This document shows, one piece after another, positions 39,202 to 44,560 of a stretch of DNA of 44,560 bases. Source of the stretch: a virus. Position 1 is the first letter of the stretch; each line of letters starts with the position of its first letter. The notes below the pieces were generated by a model that made no database searches, was not told the origin of the DNA, and was given only the letters and a program-made list of their open reading frames with translations. The position numbers and the translations under genes were made by a program. Location: IMG/VR virus record IMGVR_UViG_3300026512_000698, positions 1 through 44,560 of that record, one strand, 5' to 3'.

Positions 39202-41073
39202 ATGTTTGAAGATACAGTTATACTTACTGATTGGCTTAGAGAGTCATCGCGCCATTTTAAAGAAACTAAAGCATTTAGCAGAAAAGTCCGTGAGTACTAT
39301 AACGGCGACCAACTTGACAATACTATAAAAAATATATTAGCAAATCGTGGACAGCCAGAATCTTATGAAAATCAAATAGCGAAGCACAATAACTCTATAC
39401 TAGGCTTCAAACAAGAAAGACAAATAGATATAAAACTATTTGGAAGACAACAAGCCGATAAGACTGGTGCAGATATGTTAAATGCTCTTTTAAAAGCGAT
39501 TATGCAAGTTAGTGACTTTGAAGATGAGCAAGAAGAACTTGATGATGAACTAAGCATAGAGGGTGTAGCGATAGCTGAACTAAGCATAAGTGCTAGTGGA
39601 GAGTACGATATATTTAATCGTGAGCATAAAGACTTAGATATAAAACAAGTACCATCTGCGGAAGTATTTCTTGACCCATTTTCCCGCGGGAAAAATTATA
39701 ATGATGATGCTAGATATATAACTAGATGTTTTTGGATTGATGAAGATGATTTAGAATCACTTGGTTTTAATGAAGAAAAAATAAATCAGCTAAGTACTTC
39801 AAACTTTATATCAGATATGGTTGATGATGACTTGTATGCAGATGAAACAGTTAGAAAAAGAGTACTTCTCGCATATACATGGTATAGAAAATGGGATAAA
39901 GAGTCAAAGAAGAATAAGTATTATTATTGTTTTTGGAGTGATAACACTATCTTGATGCAAGATGAAACACCTTTTAACTTTGATGGGTTTCCTTATGAAG
40001 TTGAGTTTTTAAAGCGTGATTTTAGTGGTACGATTAAGTACTGGGGTTTATATAAAGACATTATGCCTTTACAAGATAACATCAACTATGCAAAGCTTAG
40101 ACTTCAAAATATGCTCGGTAACAATAAAACATATATAAATAAATCTGCATTAGTAGATGAAGATATAGTACAGTTCAATGCTGAAAACTCTGTTGATGAT
40201 GCTACTATAATGGTTGAAGATATAAACGGAATAAAAGATATAAAACGCAATGCTCAAATACAGCAAATACTAAATACTATCATAGATACTCGTAACCAGA
40301 TAAGTGAACTACTTAACTCAAACAAAGAGATGCTTGGAACTGCAAACAATCGTATGAGTGGAGTAGGACAAGAGCAACGAATAAGTACAGGACTCGTTGG
40401 GCTATCAAGATTTATGAAGTCCGCAGATAGACTTCAAAAGCGAATCATTAAAAAGAGTATAAAGTTTATAGAACAGTATTATGATACTCAAAGAGTTGTG
40501 AGTATCATAGATGAAGATTATACTCAAGAGTTTATCACTATGAATGAAGCTAAAACCAATGAACATGGTTCGTATGAGTTTGATATGCTAGATAGTGGTC
40601 TACTGAAGCCAAAAGTTACAAATGAGATACAAGTAGGCAAATATGACTTAGTATTTACTGCTAAACCTAAATCTAGTTCTATGAGCGCAGAGAGACTTAG
40701 ACATAATGTAGAGCTTTTAAAAGTACTACAAAGTACAGACCCTGAGCTTGTTAAGTATCTTGTGCCTGAGATACTTAAAGATAGTGACTCTCCTAGTGCT
40801 AAGAAAATAAGATCTATCATAGAACAAAGAGATGAGATGGCTAAGAACTCTCCAGAAGCTGATGCAAACGCTCAAATGCAACAGCAAATAGAGAACTTAA
40901 ATATGCAACTAAAGCATTCTCAAACAAATCTTAATAATGCTAAGGCTAAAGCTATGTTAGATAAAAATAAAATAGATTTACAAAAAGCTTTTAGCAATTC
41001 ACTTATAGCTAAACAAAATCTTCAAACTAAAAAAGATAAAAATCAACTTGACGCACTTAAAGGAGTAAGATAA
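39202..41073 (+). CDS. Portal protein
   Basis: 623 residues, typical podovirus portal length. Signs of the family: N-terminal REYYNGDQLDNTIKNILANRGQP, central AEVFLDPFSRGKNYNDDARYI, YRKWDKESKKNKYYYCFW, the helix LRLQNMLGNNKTYINKSALV and a Gln-rich coiled C-terminus (about 550-610). It forms the dodecameric gate for DNA at the capsid vertex and docks the terminase. A parS-like palindrome lies inside the gene. Encoded after the capsid gene, the reverse of the common order. Confidence 0.82.
   Translation: MFEDTVILTDWLRESSRHFKETKAFSRKVREYYNGDQLDNTIKNILANRGQPESYENQIAKHNNSILGFKQERQIDIKLFGRQQADKTGADMLNALLKAIMQVSDFEDEQEELDDELSIEGVAIAELSISASGEYDIFNREHKDLDIKQVPSAEVFLDPFSRGKNYNDDARYITRCFWIDEDDLESLGFNEEKINQLSTSNFISDMVDDDLYADETVRKRVLLAYTWYRKWDKESKKNKYYYCFWSDNTILMQDETPFNFDGFPYEVEFLKRDFSGTIKYWGLYKDIMPLQDNINYAKLRLQNMLGNNKTYINKSALVDEDIVQFNAENSVDDATIMVEDINGIKDIKRNAQIQQILNTIIDTRNQISELLNSNKEMLGTANNRMSGVGQEQRISTGLVGLSRFMKSADRLQKRIIKKSIKFIEQYYDTQRVVSIIDEDYTQEFITMNEAKTNEHGSYEFDMLDSGLLKPKVTNEIQVGKYDLVFTAKPKSSSMSAERLRHNVELLKVLQSTDPELVKYLVPEILKDSDSPSAKKIRSIIEQRDEMAKNSPEADANAQMQQQIENLNMQLKHSQTNLNNAKAKAMLDKNKIDLQKAFSNSLIAKQNLQTKKDKNQLDALKGVR
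39679..39694. promoter_or_regulatory. parS-like palindrome 3
   Basis: TTTTCCC-GC-GGGAAAA, arms identical to the palindrome at 12636, inside the portal gene. It differs from the other two only in the central dinucleotide. A one-mismatch relative, TTTCCC-CC-GAGAAA, is at 26439-26452. Confidence 0.4.
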
Positions 41074-42158
41074 TGGGATGGTATGACGCATATAGAAAAG
41101 ACAACGCAACTGCAGCGGTTTTAAATACTATAACAAGTGATAGTGGAAGTGCTGGTAAAAACTTTGGAGATGCTTTTGTGGACTTCTCAAAAAGTTTAAT
41201 GGATAGTGAAGATGCTAAGGATAAGTCCAAATTAGTAGGACTTCAAGCTACTAATGAGCAAAACAAGCTAGATACATTTACTGAAACAAAAAAACAAAAC
41301 AAAATAGATGACGCATTTAAAAAAGATTTTAATTTTGATTCTAAAAATATACAATATCAAAAAGATTTACTTGAGTTTGAAAAACCTGATGGAACTTTTG
41401 ATAGTGATGTAAGTAACAGTGCTTTAGAATATGCAAACAATAAAATACAACTTAATGAAAAGGTAGCTCAACAAAAGTTTAATGATGAAGCGTTAGAGCA
41501 GTCTGTAGTAAAACCATATAAAAACATGCAAAAGTTTGTTGAGTCAAACCCTGACTTAGTTAAAAATGCTGATGGTGTAACTATGTCAAAGATAGAAAAT
41601 TATTTTGCTGGTAAAGATAAAACTCTAGCAACTCTTAGTGCAAAAGAAAAAGATATTAAACAGGCTACTGCTTTAACTAAGCTTGAGGCTAGGTTAAACC
41701 AGTCAAGCACTAAAAACTCTAAAGCAGATAAGCCACTAAGTTTACAAGCTCAAAGTGTTCTTAAAAAACTTATAGATAACGACAACTATAAACTAGATGA
41801 GAAGGGTAAACCAGAAATAGATGATGATGGAAATATGATATTAAAAGATGATATATCTCCAGCTAAAAATGATTTTATGGTTAATGCTATCAATAAGTAT
41901 ATGGTAACAGCTGGTAGTGATAAGAACTATAAAAATGCTAGAGCTTTTGCTATGCAATCATGGGATGCTTTACCTCAAGACTCTAATGAGAAAAACCTTG
42001 AACAAGAGTACTTAACTAAAAAAGAAAAAGATAGTAAAAATATGTTTGAAAATGTGTATGATTACTTTGCTGGAGATGGCAAAAAAGTACCTGACACTAA
42101 AGCAGATACTAAAGCTCCATCTATATTTGAAGAGTTTAAAAAGAATAAAGAACTATAG
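41073..42158 (+). CDS. Hypothetical virion protein, last of capsid operon
   Basis: 361 residues, TAATG-coupled to the portal gene. Charged and mostly helical, rich in Lys, Asp and Asn. Short Gly/Ala start (AGKNFGDAFVDFSKSLMDS), long coiled segments and a Lys/Asp-rich tail. Composition suits an internal or ejection protein of a podovirus. Not recognised. Confidence 0.6.
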   Translation: MGWYDAYRKDNATAAVLNTITSDSGSAGKNFGDAFVDFSKSLMDSEDAKDKSKLVGLQATNEQNKLDTFTETKKQNKIDDAFKKDFNFDSKNIQYQKDLLEFEKPDGTFDSDVSNSALEYANNKIQLNEKVAQQKFNDEALEQSVVKPYKNMQKFVESNPDLVKNADGVTMSKIENYFAGKDKTLATLSAKEKDIKQATALTKLEARLNQSSTKNSKADKPLSLQAQSVLKKLIDNDNYKLDEKGKPEIDDDGNMILKDDISPAKNDFMVNAINKYMVTAGSDKNYKNARAFAMQSWDALPQDSNEKNLEQEYLTKKEKDSKNMFENVYDYFAGDGKKVPDTKADTKAPSIFEEFKKNKEL

Positions 42159-42160
42159 GT

Positions 42161-42916
42161 TTATCTATAAGTTCTATCTCTATCTTTAAGTGTTGCTCTC
42201 ATGAAGTGGTAGCTTATGGATAGATAGTAACTATCCCAATCATTGTCGTGTGAGTACAAAAAAGATGTTTCAAAATTATCATTTAAAAAATTTGGTTGAT
42301 ATGAAACTCCAAGAGTATAAAAATCAGAGCTTATGTCACTACCGCCTACATCGCTAATATACTCCGCCTTTAATTTTATATTTTCTAAGATATACCATGA
42401 AACTCCCAATGAACAATCTACATAACTATCATCTGCTAACTCCACAAAGGTATTATAATCTTGATGTTTAATATCCAAATCCATAGTATAATGATTCAAT
42501 GAACCATCAAAAGTAAAATTAGCAAGGTAATACTCAACATAGGTAAAAACTGTTTTAGTAGTTATATCAAAGTTTACATCATCTGTGTCTACTCCACTTA
42601 CAGCATAAGAAAAACCAACTCCAAATTTTCCTATATTTTTATCTCTTAAAAATATATCAGACGATAAGCCTTTATAGTCTGATTTTATATCTTGGTTTGT
42701 TTTATCTTTACTATAAAAAGCATCTAAACTAAGTCCCACATAAGTACTTATAGGAATATTTATATCTCCAAATACACCATAGCCTTTTGAGTCTAGGTTA
42801 TCTGAGAACTCATCATAGTGTACTCCAGTACCTACTGAGTAGTTTAGCTCTTTTACTGCTTCACCTGCTGAGGCAATAGAGCCAAGAGCTAGTATGAATA
42901 TTAATATTTTTATCAT
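42161..42916 (-). CDS. Outer-membrane beta-barrel protein
   Basis: 251 residues from the ATG at 42916 (AAAGGTG ribosome site; signal peptide MIKILIFILALGSIASAGEA). Alternating aromatic strands through the whole length and a near-terminal LSISYHF strand with Phe mark a small barrel of the YfaZ or OmpW-like kind. It is convergent with the capsid operon, so it is a lysogen-expressed moron or host gene. It may alter the cell surface and receptor access. The Arg-rich 13 residues after the last strand are unusual for a barrel. Confidence 0.75.
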   Translation of the reverse strand: MIKILIFILALGSIASAGEAVKELNYSVGTGVHYDEFSDNLDSKGYGVFGDINIPISTYVGLSLDAFYSKDKTNQDIKSDYKGLSSDIFLRDKNIGKFGVGFSYAVSGVDTDDVNFDITTKTVFTYVEYYLANFTFDGSLNHYTMDLDIKHQDYNTFVELADDSYVDCSLGVSWYILENIKLKAEYISDVGGSDISSDFYTLGVSYQPNFLNDNFETSFLYSHDNDWDSYYLSISYHFMRATLKDRDRTYR

Positions 42917-43092
42917 TGTGTTTACACCTTTGTTGTTATATATACTTCTATATTTATACATATTGTACTATATTTTTTTACTTGTGTTTGAAATATTGTT
43001 TTAAATTTGGTATAATATTAATTCAAACAAAAAGATGTGGACTCCAAATTCTACTTAGTTTCTAAGTTCACCCAATAGAGGTTTCCAAAGAT

Positions 43093-43407
43093 TTAATCTT
43101 TTGGAGAGTTTGCCCCATCTTTGCTTTGAATCTTATCTATCTTATAGACACTCAAAACTCCATCAGAATTTATATCTTTAAAAAGTATTAGTTTGTATTT
43201 CTCACAATTATTTTTATTGTAAATAAAACCATATTTATTTGAATCTTCATTAAACTTTATAAGTTGTTGATTTTTACTTAACGATTTATTTTTCTTTTTA
43301 AATCTAGCCTCAATACTTTTTATATCTGCTCTAAGTTTATAAAGTCTTTGAAGATAAACAGCATTAATTTTATCATCTGTTGCTAATAAAATCTCTTCTT
43401 GTGTCAC
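43093..43407 (-). CDS. Hypothetical protein
   Basis: 104 residues, GTG start, directly after a degenerate copy of a regulator's 3' end. Lys-rich coiled N-terminal half (YKLRADIKSIEARFKKKNKSL) and a beta-rich C-terminal half. Not recognised. A hairpin (43083-43102) covers its stop codon. Confidence 0.6.
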   Translation of the reverse strand: MTQEEILLATDDKINAVYLQRLYKLRADIKSIEARFKKKNKSLSKNQQLIKFNEDSNKYGFIYNKNNCEKYKLILFKDINSDGVLSVYKIDKIQSKDGANSPKD

Positions 43408-43419
43408 GCTTATTTATCC

Positions 43420-43472
43420 CCACAATCAAAATAAGGTTTCATAGTTTATGCCATCTTATCTATATTTTTTGC
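43420..43472 (-). repeat. 53-bp direct repeat, degenerate regulator end
   Basis: 48 of 53 bases match 44457-44509. On the minus strand it reads as the last residues of the regulator (AKNIDKMA-stop-TMKPYFDCGDK), with an internal stop codon. It is a remnant, not a gene, and flanks the nuclease cassette. Confidence 0.8.
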
Positions 43473-43612
43473 CGATTATGACTTATCTTTCTTCCTTGAT
43501 ATATTGATGTTGGAGGTTTAACGCAAGGCGACTCATAGTTCATCCATTTAAGTGGTTCTGCATTTACTATTCCAATAGACAAAAGAAATAAAAGGATAAT
43601 TGTTTTAATCAT
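43460..43612 (-). CDS. Small secreted peptide
   Basis: 50 residues from the ATG that overlaps the nuclease stop. Signal peptide MIKTIILLFLLSIGIVNA, mature part of about 32 residues with one Cys (NYESPCVKPP) and a basic end. Its stop codon lies inside the 53-bp repeat. Probably acts with the nuclease; unknown. Confidence 0.5.
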   Translation of the reverse strand: MIKTIILLFLLSIGIVNAEPLKWMNYESPCVKPPTSIYQGRKISHNRQKI

Positions 43613-44054
43613 TACACCAATCAATCTTAGTACCACCATCATACTCAACCGCAAGATTATTTTTAAGTAATTCATTTGCTATGGATATATTATCTATATA
43701 TACATCAGCAATCAATCTAAAGTATTTCCCTCTTTTAATATTCTTAAGTTCTATGAGTTCTGCATTTCGTAAAAGTGATACCGTTAATCGTTTAGCTTTT
43801 CTAGCTAATAGTTTTTCCTGCTCACACTTCCCCCTCATTTCTGGAGTGTCAATTCCTCTTATTCTAATTGATATGCGATGACCAACTATCTTTGGAAAAT
43901 CTTTTATATTAGCTCTAAAAGTATCCCCATCATAAATACTTGTAATTTTTTCTATTATTGCATTTCCGTACTTAATATCTTTTAGAGATTGAGCATTTAG
44001 AGTGGCAAATAAGGCTACAAATGTAATGATTAGTTTATGTATTTTAGTTTTCAA
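43605..44054 (-). CDS. Secreted thermonuclease-like nuclease (SNase)
   Basis: 149 residues with a TTG start and AAAGG ribosome site. Signal peptide (HKLIITFVALFATLNAQS), then the SNase OB fold: SIYDGDTFRANI, IRIRGIDTPEMRGKCEQEKL and GKYFRLIADVYID, which supply the metal Asp residues and the catalytic Arg-Glu-Arg. A calcium-dependent nuclease in periplasm or outside. In a prophage it could destroy incoming DNA or feed on it. It has one paired partner on each side in the same operon. Confidence 0.88.
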   Translation of the reverse strand: MKTKIHKLIITFVALFATLNAQSLKDIKYGNAIIEKITSIYDGDTFRANIKDFPKIVGHRISIRIRGIDTPEMRGKCEQEKLLARKAKRLTVSLLRNAELIELKNIKRGKYFRLIADVYIDNISIANELLKNNLAVEYDGGTKIDWCND

Positions 44055-44057
44055 AAT

Positions 44058-44447
44058 TTACCTTTGTGCTACTATTGATAGGAATATACCAAATGCAAAA
44101 AAACTTGTACTAATCCCCATTGAACAAAATAATCGTTCGAGATATAATGTTTTTGTATTTAAAAATCCATCTACAGAAAGTTTAATAGGTGCTGTTATTA
44201 ACATAAAAGGTAATAATAAAAACATAGCGATTGTAAAAAAAATATTATTCTGAATATTTGTACAATCCTTGTCATCTATAAAACTAAGTGATGTTGCTAT
44301 GATAGATGGGAAGATTATAATACTAAGCGTATAAATTTCAGTATTTATGACTATATCTTTAAAAGAATATAAAGTTAATGCTACAAATAAAAAGATTGAT
44401 AAATAAACAATAATAAGATTTATTGTGCATTCTTTATTAATTTGCAT
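44058..44447 (-). CDS. Membrane protein with four TM helices
   Basis: 129 residues; its ATG overlaps the stop of the regulator gene (TAATG), so it is translated with it. Hydrophobic segments near 10-28, 38-56, 68-88 and 105-126. It ends three bases before the nuclease gene. Function unknown; cotranscription with nuclease and secreted peptide suggests an export, immunity or entry-exclusion set. Confidence 0.6.
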   Translation of the reverse strand: MQINKECTINLIIVYLSIFLFVALTLYSFKDIVINTEIYTLSIIIFPSIIATSLSFIDDKDCTNIQNNIFFTIAMFLLLPFMLITAPIKLSVDGFLNTKTLYLERLFCSMGISTSFFAFGIFLSIVAQR

Positions 44448-44560
44448 TATTTTTCTCCACAATCAAAATAAGGTTTCATAGTCTCTGCCACTTTATCTAT
44501 ATCTTTTGCTTTGATGTAGTTTTGTAGCCATGATTTTACCCAAGGGGGTACAGGTCTATT
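44447..44560 (-). CDS. Regulator, 3' part only (cut by window edge)
   Basis: The last 37 codons read NRPVPPWVKSWLQNYIK ... MKPYFDCGEK. The NRxxPxWVKSWL stretch is shared with the XRE repressor of the satellite (6612), so this is probably the end of an XRE-type regulator. The helix-turn-helix lies beyond the edge. Its 3' end is the source of the 53-bp repeat. Confidence 0.65.
   Translation of the reverse strand, partial: NRPVPPWVKSWLQNYIKAKDIDKVAETMKPYFDCGEK
44457..44509 (-). repeat. 53-bp direct repeat, intact regulator end
   Basis: Intact copy of the sequence at 43420-43472, inside the regulator gene. The two copies frame a cassette of about 1 kb holding the membrane protein, nuclease and secreted peptide. 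Confidence 0.8.

Larger units (their letters stand above)
7526..44560 (+). mobile_element. Prophage (podovirus-like, possible phage-plasmid), right end not reached
   Basis: From the shared attachment site the window holds an integrase, an early/plasmid-like minus-strand arm (8954-18602), a non-coding dyad-rich region, and a plus-strand arm with replication, terminase, DGR, lysis, capsid and portal genes, then accessory genes. No second copy of the attachment core occurs to the right, so the end and the intact tRNA should lie beyond 44560. Two separate regulatory switches (near 18.65 and 21.0 kb) leave open that it is a composite of two elements. Confidence 0.75.

Noticed and set aside
42962-43110. 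Possible small RNA with a plus-strand TATAAT at 43011 and hairpins near 43050 and 43083-43102
   Set aside because: No U-tract ends the hairpin and the second hairpin overlaps a stop codon on the other strand; evidence too weak without RNA data.

Overview
The window is AT-rich DNA (roughly one third G+C by eye) made almost entirely of integrated mobile elements. Gene style, Shine-Dalgarno sites and the tRNA-derived attachment site fit a Campylobacterota host such as Sulfurimonas, Sulfurovum or Arcobacter relatives; this is an inference, since no host marker gene is visible.

Left part (622-7614): a compact 7 kb element bounded by two 89-bp direct repeats. Each repeat ends in the 3' half of a tRNA with a CAT anticodon loop, read on the minus strand. 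It carries a tyrosine integrase, an AlpA/excisionase-type regulator, a run of coupled small unknown genes, a P27-type terminase small subunit with an N-terminal helix-turn-helix, a divergent XRE-type repressor and three 19-bp tandem repeats. It has no capsid, portal, tail or lysis genes. This is the gene content of a phage satellite (PICI-like).

Main part (7526 to beyond the right edge): a larger element placed in tandem at the same attachment core, with a related integrase. Its left arm (8954-18602, minus strand) is a nearly gapless operon with a DNA methyltransferase, DnaQ-type exonuclease, DnaG-type primase, dUTPase, ParA and ParB, a short catalytic-domain-only tyrosine recombinase and many small unknown genes. 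ParAB, the recombinase and three near-identical TTTCCC-NN-GGGAAA palindromes suggest a prophage that can also be kept as a plasmid. A 1 kb non-coding region (19641-20617), framed by 36-bp inverted repeats and rich in dyads, separates this arm from the right arm.

The right arm (20618-42158) has a CI-like repressor with an operator inside a strong promoter, replication genes (DnaB-like helicase, SSB-like protein), terminase large subunit, a complete diversity-generating retroelement (DGR), a lysis cassette (GH108 endolysin, 3TM holin) and an N4-gp56-type capsid and portal module typical of a podovirus-like virion. The DGR has one template repeat, an Avd accessory protein, a reverse transcriptase and two variable repeats. 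One variable repeat lies in a collagen-containing fibre protein next to the DGR. The other is about 5 kb upstream, in a shorter protein between the helicase and SSB-like genes. Every difference between template and variable repeat 2, and all but one for repeat 1, falls at a template adenine. Two structural transcription units and the parA operon share a 15-bp box set exactly 14 nt before the -10 hexamer, a likely phage-specific promoter class.

The right end (42161-44560, minus strand) holds accessory genes: an outer-membrane barrel, a secreted nuclease with small secreted and membrane proteins, and the end of a regulator gene. A 53-bp stretch of that regulator's 3' end is repeated about 1 kb away, flanking the nuclease cassette.
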